Assembly: GCF_016862635.1 (NCBI RefSeq)
Contig: NZ_BONI01000009.1
Span: forward strand, 62,001 to 126,000
Direction of reading: 5' to 3'
Length of the DNA: 64,000 bases
DNA from: Catellatospora coxensis
GTDB lineage: Bacteria > Actinomycetota > Actinomycetes > Mycobacteriales > Micromonosporaceae
In this document: in pieces, positions 33,510 to 41,795 of the stretch
Layout of the letters: every line of letters begins with the position of its first letter
Position numbering within the stretch: the first letter of the stretch is position 1
Position numbers and translations under genes: made by a program
The notes under the pieces: model-generated
The model's input: only the letters and a program-made list of their open reading frames with translations
What the model was told of the DNA's origin: nothing
The model's database searches: none

Positions 33510-34394
33510 ATGACCCGCAGAACCTTCAACCCCGGACGCGCGCTGGCCTGGGTGGCGATGGCCGTCGTCATCGTGGTGACCGTCTTCCCCTTCTGGTGGA
33601 TGATCCGCACCGCGCTCACCCCGGCCGCCGACATCTACACCGACAACGCGAGCCTGCTGCCGGAACACCCGACGCTGATCAACTTCCTGCGGGTGCTCGG
33701 CCTGACCAGCGAGGCCGAGGCCCGCGCGGCGGGCGGGTCCGGGGCGCACCTCGACTTCGCCGGCTACCTGTGGAACTCGATCGTGTACTGCGGCCTCATC
33801 GCCGCCGTGCAGACCCTGTTCTGCGCGATGGCCGGTTACGCGTTCGCCCGGCTGCGCTTCCCCGGCCGCGACCTGGTGTTCGCGATCGTGATCGCGGCGC
33901 TGATGGTGCCGCCGATCTTCACGCTGCTGCCCAACTTCATCCTGGTCAAGGACCTCGGCTGGATGAACACCATGGCCGGTATGGTCGCCCCCACGATCCT
34001 GATGACGCCGTTCGCGGTGTTCTTCCTGCGCCAGTTCTTCCTGTCGCTGCCCCGCGACGTGGAGGAGGCGGCGATCCTCGACGGCAACGGCCCCTGGGGC
34101 ATCTTCTGGCGCATCGCGCTGCCGATGAGCCGCGGCCCGCTGATCACGATCGGTCTCACCACGACCGTGTGGGCCTGGAAGGACTACCTGTGGCCGCTGC
34201 TGGTCGGCCGTGACGAGGAGAACCGCCTGGTCACCGTCGCGCTCGGGGTGTTCCTGCAGCAGTCGCCCAACACCCAACCCGACTGGACCGGCCTGATGGC
34301 CGCCTCGACGCTGTCGGTCCTGCCCGTGCTGCTCCTGCTCGTCTTCGTGGGCAAGCGGCTGGTCCAGTCCCTGAACTTCACCGGAAGCAAGTGA
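33510..34394 (+). CDS. Sugar ABC transporter permease (MalG/UgpE-like)
   Basis: 294 residues with six membrane segments. The EAA loop is VEEAAILDGNGPWGIFWRIALP and the C-terminus FVGKRLVQSLNFTGSK is typical of MalG-type partners (family end GxxKG/GSVK). It pairs with the preceding permease to form the membrane channel of an oligosaccharide importer. An insertion around EAEARAAGGSGAHLDFAGYL in the first periplasmic loop is as found in relatives for larger sugars. Translation probably couples to the gene before it (15-base gap). Confidence 0.93.
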   Translation: MTRRTFNPGRALAWVAMAVVIVVTVFPFWWMIRTALTPAADIYTDNASLLPEHPTLINFLRVLGLTSEAEARAAGGSGAHLDFAGYLWNSIVYCGLIAAVQTLFCAMAGYAFARLRFPGRDLVFAIVIAALMVPPIFTLLPNFILVKDLGWMNTMAGMVAPTILMTPFAVFFLRQFFLSLPRDVEEAAILDGNGPWGIFWRIALPMSRGPLITIGLTTTVWAWKDYLWPLLVGRDEENRLVTVALGVFLQQSPNTQPDWTGLMAASTLSVLPVLLLLVFVGKRLVQSLNFTGSK

Positions 34395-34423
34395 CACACC
34401 CACCCCCGAGAAAGAAGGAAATG

Positions 34424-35773
34424 ATGATCCGCACATCACGGGTCGGGGCGGCGCTGCTGACCCTGGCTGTGGCGGCCGGCGTGGCCGCGTGCAGCAGCAC
34501 CACCGAGGAGGAGCCCGGCGCCGCCGTCACCCTCGACTACTGGCTGTGGGACGACAACCAGAAGGCGTCCTACCAGCAGTGCGCCGACGAGTTCACCAAG
34601 GCCAACCCGAACATCACCATCAAGATCAGCCAGGCGGCCTGGAACGAGTACTGGCAGAACCTGACCACGCAGATCGCCGCGGGGGACGCGCCGGACGTGT
34701 GGACCAACCAGGGCTCGTACTACCCGCAGTTCGTCAGCTCCGGCCAGATCCTCGACATCCAGCCCTACGTCACCGCCGACAAGGTGGACCTGTCGCAGTA
34801 CCAGGGCGGCCTGGCCGACCTGTTCACCAAGGGCGACCAGCGCTTCGGCCTGCCGAAGGACTGGGACACCATGGCCCTGGTCTACAACACCGAGCACCTC
34901 AAGGCCCAGGGCATCGACGCCGCGTCACTGGCGAACCTGACCTGGAACCCGACCGACGGTGGCACCTTCGAGCAGCTCATCGCCAAGGCCACGGTCGACG
35001 AGAAGGGTCGCAACGGCCTGGACCCGGCGTTCGACAAGACCAAGGTCAAGGTGTTCGGCTACCTGCCGGAGTGGGCCGACGGCTCGCAGGGCCAGAACGG
35101 CTGGGGCAACCTGGCCGCCAGCAACGGGTTCACCTACCTCGACAAGAACCCGTGGGGCACCCAGTACAAGTACGACGACCCCAAGCTGGCCCAGACCATC
35201 GACTGGTTCAAGTCGCTGAGCGCCAAGGGTTACGCCCCCGCGCTGGACAAGGCGTCCACGCTGAGCCGGGACTCCCTGCTCAACGCGGGCAAGGGCGCGA
35301 TCACCTTCGCGGGCTCCTGGATGATCAACAGCTACCTGGGTGAGGGCGCGAAGCTGAAGTTCGCGTTCGCGCCGCTGCCGGCCGGCCCGCAGGGCCGCAA
35401 GACGGCGATCAACGGCCTGTCGGACGCGATCTGGGCCGGCACCAAGCACAAGGACGAGGCCTGGAAGTGGGTCAAGTTCCTGGGCTCGGCCGACTGCCAG
35501 AACATCGTGGGCGGCAACGGCGTGGTCTTCCCCGCCATCAAGACCGCCAGCGAGAAGGCCCTGGCCGCGCACACCGCCAAGGGCCGCGACGTGAAGGTGT
35601 TCGTCGACGAGGCCGCCGCGCCCGGTGGCACGTTCTTCGTGCCGATCACCGAGCACGGCAACGAGGTCAGCCAGCTCGTGCAGGACGCCATCCAGTCGGC
35701 GATCCTCGGCCAGAGCGACTCGGCCACCGCGCTGAAGAAGGCCAACGACCAGGTCAACGCCCTGTTCAAGTAG
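34424..35773 (+). CDS. Sugar ABC transporter substrate-binding lipoprotein
   Basis: About 449 residues with a lipoprotein signal peptide (LLTLAVAAGVAAC; the Cys is the lipidation site). It is a group 1 solute-binding protein: YWLWDDNQKASYQQCADEFT, GDAPDVWTNQGSYYPQF, GLPKDWDTMALVYNTEHLKA, GKGAITFAGSWMINSY and an aromatic-rich cleft expected for oligosaccharides. ATG 34424 lies 4 bases after AAGGA; ATG 34421 is alternative. It belongs to the importer operon and probably binds the product released outside by the DUF4832 enzymes; this is inference from position. Confidence 0.93.
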   Translation: MIRTSRVGAALLTLAVAAGVAACSSTTEEEPGAAVTLDYWLWDDNQKASYQQCADEFTKANPNITIKISQAAWNEYWQNLTTQIAAGDAPDVWTNQGSYYPQFVSSGQILDIQPYVTADKVDLSQYQGGLADLFTKGDQRFGLPKDWDTMALVYNTEHLKAQGIDAASLANLTWNPTDGGTFEQLIAKATVDEKGRNGLDPAFDKTKVKVFGYLPEWADGSQGQNGWGNLAASNGFTYLDKNPWGTQYKYDDPKLAQTIDWFKSLSAKGYAPALDKASTLSRDSLLNAGKGAITFAGSWMINSYLGEGAKLKFAFAPLPAGPQGRKTAINGLSDAIWAGTKHKDEAWKWVKFLGSADCQNIVGGNGVVFPAIKTASEKALAAHTAKGRDVKVFVDEAAAPGGTFFVPITEHGNEVSQLVQDAIQSAILGQSDSATALKKANDQVNALFK

Positions 35774-35787
35774 GCCCCGCACGAACA

Positions 35788-35823
35788 GGTGCGGCGGGAC
35801 GCACGGTCGCGGCCCGCCGCACC
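35788..35823 (+). terminator. Stem-loop after the binding-protein gene
   Basis: A perfect 11-bp stem (35788-35798 with 35813-35823, 14-base loop) follows the binding-protein stop. In importer operons such a hairpin often stabilises the binding-protein mRNA while letting some transcription continue into the next gene, here GH36. Confidence 0.55.
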
Positions 35824-35867
35824 CCCACCTCAGCGACTCATCTGCATCTCACCCGCCAAGGAGAACC

Positions 35868-37364
35868 ATGGCACTGCTCATCGAGCTGGCCGGCCACACT
35901 TTCGCCCTCGAACACGACGGCCCCGGCAGCCCGCAAGCAGCCGACGGGGGCCTGGTCCTGCCACCGGGACGGGTCGCGTTGCTGCACGGACTGGGCGATG
36001 CCCTGTTCTACCGGCACGGGCACAACTCTTGGAGCCCCTGCGGCTGGCGGCGGCTGAGCGAGGCTCCGCTGCGCATCGCCAACCCGCAGCGGCGGCTCAC
36101 CGCCGACGACACCGTCTGGGACGACCCGGCCCGCCACCACTCCTCCGCGGTGGCCGCCCTGGACGCCGGTGACGGCGACATCCTGCTGCTGGGCGCGCTC
36201 GGACTGGGCGTGCCGCGGCTGGCCGCCGACCGGGACACCATCTCCGGCTGGTACGAGACCGGCGCGCACCCGTGGTTCGCCGCGTACGGCCCCGAGGACG
36301 AGGTGTTCGCCGCGTACACCCGGCAGCTGGCCGAGCGCCTGGGCAGCAGCAGCCGCCGCGCCGGCAACGTCTGGTGCTCCTGGTACGCCTACTACGAGAC
36401 CATCACCGAGCAGCAGCTGGCCAAGGACGTCGACGACCTGCGCGGGTTGCCGTTCGACGTGGTGCAGGTCGACGACGGCTGGGAGCGGCTGGTCGGCGAC
36501 TGGCAGCCCAACCACAAGTTCCCGTCCGGCATGAAGGCCCTCGCGGACCGGATCACCGACGCGGGCATGACGGCCGGGCTGTGGCTGGCCCCGTTCATCG
36601 CCCTGCCCGGCTCCGAGCTGGCCCGCGAGCACCCGGAGCTGCTGCTGCGCGACGCGCGCGGCAAGCTCGTGATCGCCGGCAACAACTGGGGCAGCGGGTA
36701 TCACGCCCTCGACCTGTCCCGGCCCGACACCCGCGAGTACCTGGCCGAGCTGACCCAGCGGGTGGTGCACGAGTGGGGCTTCAAGTACCTGAAGCTCGAC
36801 TTCGTCAACGCCGGGGCGGCCCCGGGCGTACGCGCCGACGGCGGCGAGCGCGAGCAGTCCTACCGCGACGCGCTGGCGCTGATCCGCGAGGTCGCCGGGG
36901 ACGACGTCTACCTGCTGGGCAGCGGGGCGATGCTGCTGCCGTCGCTGGGCATCCTCGACGGGCTGCGCAGCGGGCCGGACGTCGCGCCGATGTGGCAGAA
37001 CTACGCCAGCGACGACCCGTCGGACGCGATGGCCCGCAACGCCGTCGTGAACACGCTGCACCGGTTGTGGCAGCAGCCGCTGGCCGAGGTCGACCCCGAT
37101 GTCATCTACTTCCGCAGCCGGCTGAACCTGCTCACCGAGCAGCAGCTGGAGTGGCTGCGGGACCTGGCCGACATCTGCCGGTTCCGGGCCGTGTCCGACC
37201 CGCCGAGCTGGCTGTCGGCCACCGAGCTGGACGACATGACCGGTTACCTGGCGGCGCGGCCGGACGTCCGGCGGCTGGGCCGTTACGAGTACGCCGTCGG
37301 TGGGCGGCGGGCGGACTTCACCGCGGCGGTCACCCCCGCGGCGCAGGCGTACCCCATCTCCTGA
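35868..37364 (+). CDS. Glycoside hydrolase family 36-type alpha-galactosidase, intracellular
   Basis: 498 residues, no signal peptide. The barrel carries NVWCSWYAYYETI, VVQVDDGWER, LWLAPFIALPGSEL and FKYLKLDFVNA, where Asp311 of KLD is the expected nucleophile, and LRSGPDVAP, where Asp371 is the expected acid/base. It is shorter than classical 700-residue GH36 enzymes, as in the compact actinobacterial branch, because the N-terminal beta-sandwich is reduced. Members remove terminal alpha-galactose or related sugars from imported oligosaccharides. AAGGAG precedes ATG 35868. Position after the importer genes places it in the same pathway. Confidence 0.88.
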   Translation: MALLIELAGHTFALEHDGPGSPQAADGGLVLPPGRVALLHGLGDALFYRHGHNSWSPCGWRRLSEAPLRIANPQRRLTADDTVWDDPARHHSSAVAALDAGDGDILLLGALGLGVPRLAADRDTISGWYETGAHPWFAAYGPEDEVFAAYTRQLAERLGSSSRRAGNVWCSWYAYYETITEQQLAKDVDDLRGLPFDVVQVDDGWERLVGDWQPNHKFPSGMKALADRITDAGMTAGLWLAPFIALPGSELAREHPELLLRDARGKLVIAGNNWGSGYHALDLSRPDTREYLAELTQRVVHEWGFKYLKLDFVNAGAAPGVRADGGEREQSYRDALALIREVAGDDVYLLGSGAMLLPSLGILDGLRSGPDVAPMWQNYASDDPSDAMARNAVVNTLHRLWQQPLAEVDPDVIYFRSRLNLLTEQQLEWLRDLADICRFRAVSDPPSWLSATELDDMTGYLAARPDVRRLGRYEYAVGGRRADFTAAVTPAAQAYPIS

Positions 37365-37385
37365 GATGGCTCCGGCGGCGGACCA

Positions 37386-37429
37386 GGCCCGGTTGCACTC
37401 CCCCACCTGGGGGAGGACGCAGCCGGGCC
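37386..37429 (+). terminator. Terminator hairpin after the GH36 gene
   Basis: An 18-bp interrupted stem (37386-37404 with 37409-37429, loop ACCT) closes the importer-GH36 transcript before the ROK gene. Confidence 0.65.
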
Positions 37430-37456
37430 CGACCCGTCAGCTCACTGTCAGTGGGC

Positions 37457-37485
37457 TTGCCATCACTCCACGATTTTGTAAAGAT
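37457..37485 (+). promoter_or_regulatory. Candidate promoter of the ROK gene
   Basis: TTGCCA (37457-37462) and TAAAGA (37479-37484) are 16 bases apart in an AT-rich stretch. This suggests that ROK has its own promoter, downstream of the GH36 terminator, and may be autoregulated. Confidence 0.4.
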
Positions 37486-37532
37486 CAAAGCGTATTGCGC
37501 GGGCATTCCCGCACGCAAACAAGGGACAGAAC

Positions 37533-38702
37533 GTGACAGAGTTAGCTACCACCGGAACGGATCTGCCGCGGCTGCGCGAGCTCAACTCGTTGAGCATCGT
37601 GCGCGCGCTGCGTGACCACCCGCCGTCCACCGTCACCGAACTGTCCCAGCGCACCGGCCTGTCCCGGCCCGCCGTGGACGTCATCGCCCAGGGGCTGGTC
37701 ACCGACGGCTGGGCCACGGTACTCGAACCCGGCGCGAGCAGCGCCGTCGGCCGCCCCGCCCGGCGCTACCAGTTCCGCGCCGGAGCCGGGTACGTGGTGG
37801 GCGTCGACGTGGGCGTGCACAAGATCCTGGCGCTGCTGGCCGACCTCGACGGCAACATCGTGCAGTCCGTACGGCAGTCCGTCGCCGCCGAGGCCGCGCC
37901 CGCCGAACGTCTCGCCGTGCTCGACGCCGTGCTGGACGCCTGCGTGGCCGGGGCCGGCAAGTCCCCGGGCGACATCTGGGCCGTCACCGCCGCGGTCACC
38001 GGCGCCGTGGACGCCGCCGGGCGGACCAGCTTCTTCACCCCGCTGCCGGGCTGGAAGAGCGTCGACCTGGCCGGGCACCTCGGCGGGCGCTTCTCCTGCC
38101 CGATCGTGGTGGAGAACGACTGCAAGCTGGCCGCGCTGGCCGAGCGGTGGAAAGGCGCGGCGACCGACGCCGACGACATCGTCTACCTGCTCGGCGGCAT
38201 GCGCAACGGCGCCGGCCTGATCATCGACGGGGTGCTGCGGCGCGGGTTCGGCGGCGCGGCCGGTGAGATCGGCGCGCTCAAGCACGTGCGCTGGCTCAAC
38301 GCCCCCTCGCACCTGCAGAACTGCCCCGGCGTGCCCGACACGGTCAGCCCCGACGACGCCGCGGCCTGGGTCTTCAACGCCGCCCGGCAGGGCGACAAGG
38401 CGGCCCGTGGCGCGGTCAATCGCTACGTCAAGGACCTCGCCGTCGGCGCGGCCGCGCTGGTGCTCACCCTGGACCCGCAGGTGGTCGTGTTCGGCGGCGG
38501 CTTCTCCCGGTCCGCCGATCTGGTGCTCGACCCGCTGCGCCACGAACTCCAGCGCCTATGCCTGCGGATGCCGGAGGTGCGCGCGTCCACGCTGGGCGCC
38601 GACTCGGTCGCCCTCGGCGCACTGAAGCTGTCCCTGAACGAGGTCGACACCCGCCTGTTCAGCGCGGGCCTGTCCGCCCCCGTCGCACCGCGCCGCCACT
38701 GA
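37533..38702 (+). CDS. ROK-family transcriptional repressor
   Basis: 389 residues. An N-terminal winged helix (RLRELNSLSIVRALRDHPP, then TELSQRTGLSRPAVDVIAQG) is followed by a ROK sugar-kinase-like domain (VVGVDVGVHKILALLADLDG; VENDCKLAALAERW; GAGLIIDGVLRRGFGGAAGE). The ROK zinc motif H-x-CxCGxxGCxE, needed for kinase activity and often kept in repressors, is not recognisable: the region reads LKHVRWLNAPSHLQNCPG. So it is probably a pure sugar-responsive regulator. GTG 37533 follows AAGGGA. It likely controls the importer and perhaps the DUF4832 array, releasing DNA when it binds a pathway sugar. Confidence 0.88.
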   Translation: MTELATTGTDLPRLRELNSLSIVRALRDHPPSTVTELSQRTGLSRPAVDVIAQGLVTDGWATVLEPGASSAVGRPARRYQFRAGAGYVVGVDVGVHKILALLADLDGNIVQSVRQSVAAEAAPAERLAVLDAVLDACVAGAGKSPGDIWAVTAAVTGAVDAAGRTSFFTPLPGWKSVDLAGHLGGRFSCPIVVENDCKLAALAERWKGAATDADDIVYLLGGMRNGAGLIIDGVLRRGFGGAAGEIGALKHVRWLNAPSHLQNCPGVPDTVSPDDAAAWVFNAARQGDKAARGAVNRYVKDLAVGAAALVLTLDPQVVVFGGGFSRSADLVLDPLRHELQRLCLRMPEVRASTLGADSVALGALKLSLNEVDTRLFSAGLSAPVAPRRH

Positions 38703-38715
38703 CCGGCCACAGGCG

Positions 38716-39741
38716 TCATGACCTTGGCGGCTTGAGAGTGTGGGCGAGGTTGCGCACGCCGACGGAGGTGTCCGGGTCGGACCGGCCCGCGACGGCGAGC
38801 ACGCCCGCGCCCCAGCTCATGACGTAGGCGACCGAGCCGTAGTCGATGACGCCGCGCTCGCCGGGCCGCCAGCGTGGCTGCTTGCCGCCGCGCTGGGCGG
38901 CCAGGCGGTCGACCCCGGCCGCCGCGTCGGGTGTGTCGGCCTCGGTGACCTGCAGGTGCGGCCCGCCCGGGCTGTCGCCGAACAGGCGCGTGCCGACGGG
39001 CACGTAGACGTACCGGCGAGCGCCGGGGACGGCCACGGCTACGGCGACCACCTCGACCGGGCCGCCGAGGAACGCCGCGGCCCGGTCCGGGCCGACCTTC
39101 AGGTCCGCCACCCCGTGCGGGAACAGGGCGGCGTGCTCACCGGGGAACTCGTTGGCGGCGGCGGGATGGGCCAGCACCTCGATGGCCTTGACCCGCCGCG
39201 CGCGCGGGGTGACGTGCAGCCGGACCGTGGATCCGGCGACCACCCGCCGGTATTCGGCGTGGCTGACGGCGATACCGCGGATCCGGGTGGCCCCGCGGCT
39301 GTCGTCGACGGCGATCCAGTGGTGGCGGGTCTGCCCGTCCTCGCCGCTGTAGGTGATCCGGCGTTGCACCACCCGCCCTTCGACGTGCTCGGTGCGCACC
39401 TGGTCGGCGAACGAGAGCACGGCTAGCAGCAGCAGGATGCCCGCGACGATCGCCGTGCCCGCGGCGACCGGCACCTGCCAGCGCTCCGGCGCGTACCGCA
39501 CGAACAGCAATGACACGGCGGCGTTACCGCCGAGCCAGAGCAGGATCAGGCCCTTCCAGACACCGCCGAGACGGCTGTGGCCGCTGCCCCGGTACACGAT
39601 GTCCTTGCCCGCGACGGTGGACCGGCGCTGGGCCCGGTCCTTCCTGGCGTCGGCGATTCCCTGCCAGACCAGGAACACCACGGCCACGACGACGACGGCC
39701 CAGGCGAGAGCCTTCTGAAGATCCACGTCGGACACCCTCAC
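38716..39741 (-). CDS. Membrane protein of unknown function
   Basis: 341 residues with three membrane segments in the first 110 (ALAWAVVVVAVVFLVWQG; GLILLWLGGNAAVSLLFV; TAIVAGILLLLAVLSF). A soluble part follows that includes a DUF3592-like stretch (VEGRVVQRRITYSGEDGQTR, SHAEYRRVVAGSTVRLHVTP). The C-terminal 120 residues carry SYGVSVAYVMSW-like hydrophobic stretches and an RPGERGVIDYG motif. I do not recognise the whole protein. It runs convergent to the ROK gene (13-base gap) and starts just after the 39776 hairpin. Confidence 0.7.
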   Translation of the reverse strand: MRVSDVDLQKALAWAVVVVAVVFLVWQGIADARKDRAQRRSTVAGKDIVYRGSGHSRLGGVWKGLILLWLGGNAAVSLLFVRYAPERWQVPVAAGTAIVAGILLLLAVLSFADQVRTEHVEGRVVQRRITYSGEDGQTRHHWIAVDDSRGATRIRGIAVSHAEYRRVVAGSTVRLHVTPRARRVKAIEVLAHPAAANEFPGEHAALFPHGVADLKVGPDRAAAFLGGPVEVVAVAVAVPGARRYVYVPVGTRLFGDSPGGPHLQVTEADTPDAAAGVDRLAAQRGGKQPRWRPGERGVIDYGSVAYVMSWGAGVLAVAGRSDPDTSVGVRNLAHTLKPPRS

Positions 39742-39775
39742 GCATTGTCCGACGCCGATGCAACCGCCTTGCGGT

Positions 39776-39825
39776 AAGGAAGGGCACCTTCACATCGCTA
39801 TGTGTTGTAGAAGGTGCCCTTCCTT
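39776..39825 (-). terminator. Perfect 16-bp inverted repeat / terminator
   Basis: AAGGAAGGGCACCTTC (39776-39791) and its exact complement (39810-39825) flank an 18-base loop just 3' of the response-regulator stop on the minus strand. On the minus strand the stem is followed by TTACCGC, not a U-run. Its length and near-palindromic arms suggest a dispersed genomic repeat as well as a terminator. Confidence 0.65.
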
Positions 39826-39828
39826 TCC

Positions 39829-40476
39829 TCAGGCGCGGAGGAAGGCGAGCACGGCCAGGACGCGGCGGTGCTGGTCGCCGGCCGGCGGCAGGTCGAGTTT
39901 GGAGAAGATGCTGCTGACGTGCTTGTTCACGGCCGCCTCGGTGACGAACAGGCTGCGCGCGATTGCTGCGTTGGCCTGGCCCTGGGCCATCTGCTCCAGA
40001 ACCTCGCGTTCGCGTGGGCTCAGCCGCTGCAACGGGTCCTGCCTACGGCGCAGCAGCTGGCGTACGACCTCGGGGTCGACGACGGTGGCCCCGGCGGCGA
40101 CCCGTTCGGCGGCCTGTGCGAACTCCGCGACCGCACCGACGCGGTCCTTGAGCAGGTAACCCACCGCGTGGCCGCCGCCGGTGTCGAGCAGCTTCGCGGC
40201 ATAGGACTGCTCGACGTACTGGCTCAGCACGAGCACGGGCAGGCCGGGGTCGGCGGCGCGCAGGGTGACGGCGGCGCGCAGGCCGTCGTCGGTGTGGCTC
40301 GGCGGCATGCGTACGTCGGTGACGACCAGGTCGGGGCGGTCTGCCGTGACCGCGGCGATCAGCGCCGGGGCGTCGCCGACGGCCGCGGCGACGGTGTGGC
40401 CGAAGCGTTCCAGCAGGCTGGTGAGGCCCTCGCGGAGCAGCACGCTGTCCTCGGCGATCACGATCCGGAGTGGCAC
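39829..40476 (-). CDS. LuxR-type response regulator (NarL/LiaR-like)
   Basis: 215 residues. The receiver domain has the acidic pair EDS (residues 9-11), the phosphorylation Asp54 in VVTDVRMPP, and Lys in the LLKDRVG motif. A LuxR helix-turn-helix closes the protein (LSPREREVLEQMAQGQANAA, then LFVTEAAVNKHVSSIFSKLDL). The GTG 40476 start overlaps the kinase gene by 19 bases, showing translational coupling. The pair is divergent from an ABC exporter across a palindromic site, so the likely target is that exporter. Confidence 0.92.
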   Translation of the reverse strand: MPLRIVIAEDSVLLREGLTSLLERFGHTVAAAVGDAPALIAAVTADRPDLVVTDVRMPPSHTDDGLRAAVTLRAADPGLPVLVLSQYVEQSYAAKLLDTGGGHAVGYLLKDRVGAVAEFAQAAERVAAGATVVDPEVVRQLLRRRQDPLQRLSPREREVLEQMAQGQANAAIARSLFVTEAAVNKHVSSIFSKLDLPPAGDQHRRVLAVLAFLRA

Positions 40477-41687
40477 GGCACCTCCACGTGCAGCAGGGTC
40501 GGCCCGCCCGGCGGGCTGGACAGGCGCATCCGTCCGTCGAGGACGGACAGGCGGTCGGCCAGCCCGGCCAGGCCGCTGCCCGCGGCGGCGTCGGCTCCGC
40601 CCGTTCCGTTGTCGCGGATCTCCAGTACGAGCAGGTCGGTGTGCAGCCGCCCGGTCACCTCGGCCCGCTGCGCGCCGCTGTGCTTGGCGATGTTGGCCAG
40701 CGCCTCGGCCACGACGTAGTACGCGGTCACCTCGACCGGCGCGGGCAGACGGTGCGGCAGCCGGATGTCGACGCCCACCGGGACCTGCGACAGCGTCGCC
40801 AGCTCGCCGACCGCGTCGGCGAGGCCGTGGTCGGTGAGCACCTGCGGATGCACGCCGCGGATCAGCGCCCGCAGTTCCTGCAACGTCAGCGCGACCTGGT
40901 CCTGCGCGGCGGCCAGGTGCCGGGCGACCGGCGAGCCCGGTTCGGCGTCGAGCCCGGCCAGGCCCAGCTGCACGCTCAGCGAGACGAGGCGCTGCTGCGC
41001 GCCGTCGTGCAGGTCCCGCTCGATCCGGCGGCGCTCCAGCTCGAACGCGTCCATCAGCCGGGCCCGGGAGGCGCGTACCTCGCGCAGCTGCGCGCCGAGC
41101 TCGTCGTCGCGCGGGGCGAGCACGGCGCGGGTGAACGCGGCCCTGGCCCCGGCCCAGGCGGTGATGGTGTACGGGGCCGGCAGCAGCAGGACGAACCCGA
41201 GGATGGCCAGCCCCCACACGTCGGAGTCGTCGACCGGGGACAGCATCACGATGACGGGCACGGCGAGCGCGCCGAACAGCACGCCGAGATCCATCCACCA
41301 CAGCCCGACCAGCGACAGCGCGGTGAAGCCCAGCTCGCGCCAGGTCGCGGGCTCGCGCAGCCGGGTCGTCAGCCAGGCCCGCAGGCCCGCTTCGGCCGGC
41401 CGCTGGTGCGGGTCGGGCGCCGGGTCGAGGTCGACCAGCCGCAGCCGCCAGCGCTCGAACCGGGCCACGTAGATGCCCGACAGCAGCAGCGCCAGGATCG
41501 CCAGCACGCCGACCAGCACTATCAGCAGCACCAGCCCGGCCGCGGCGAGCATGAGCACGACCGTGCCGACCAGCCCGCCGACGAGCACCCCGGAGACCAG
41601 GTACGCCAGGGAGCGCCACGGCCACCAGGAGGTCAGGAACCGCAGCGGCCGCTGAGCCAGGGCCTGCCAGGCGGTACGCGCATGCAC
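40458..41687 (-). CDS. Sensor histidine kinase (HisKA_3 type)
   Basis: 409 residues. Two blocks of paired membrane helices (residues 20-75 and 110-180), in a sensor arrangement common in actinobacterial LiaS/DesK-like kinases, carry no large external domain. The phosphoacceptor segment ERRRIERDLHDGAQQRLVSL (His near residue 225) and a HATPase_c domain with AEALANIAKHSGAQ and DNGTGGADAAAGSGLAGLAD follow. Membrane-embedded sensing of envelope stress or of a peptide is usual for this class. GTG 41687 is used. It pairs with the overlapping response regulator and lies divergent from a FtsX-type exporter. Confidence 0.92.
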   Translation of the reverse strand: MHARTAWQALAQRPLRFLTSWWPWRSLAYLVSGVLVGGLVGTVVLMLAAAGLVLLIVLVGVLAILALLLSGIYVARFERWRLRLVDLDPAPDPHQRPAEAGLRAWLTTRLREPATWRELGFTALSLVGLWWMDLGVLFGALAVPVIVMLSPVDDSDVWGLAILGFVLLLPAPYTITAWAGARAAFTRAVLAPRDDELGAQLREVRASRARLMDAFELERRRIERDLHDGAQQRLVSLSVQLGLAGLDAEPGSPVARHLAAAQDQVALTLQELRALIRGVHPQVLTDHGLADAVGELATLSQVPVGVDIRLPHRLPAPVEVTAYYVVAEALANIAKHSGAQRAEVTGRLHTDLLVLEIRDNGTGGADAAAGSGLAGLADRLSVLDGRMRLSSPPGGPTLLHVEVPCHSGS

Positions 41688-41720
41688 GGCTCGACGGTAC
41701 CCGCCGGTTGATCTCGTGAC

Positions 41721-41738
41721 GGTAGTGCACGCACTACC
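41721..41738. promoter_or_regulatory. Palindromic operator candidate between two-component system and ABC exporter
   Basis: GGTAGTGC (41721-41728) and GCACTACC (41731-41738) are perfect inverted halves with a 2-base spacer, centred in the 108-base divergent intergenic region. Size and position suit a NarL/LiaR-type dimer. Confidence 0.55.
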
Positions 41739-41795
41739 TCCGAAGTCCCGTCCACGCCAATGCGCCGGGGCCGACGCACGAGTGGACTGGACCGC

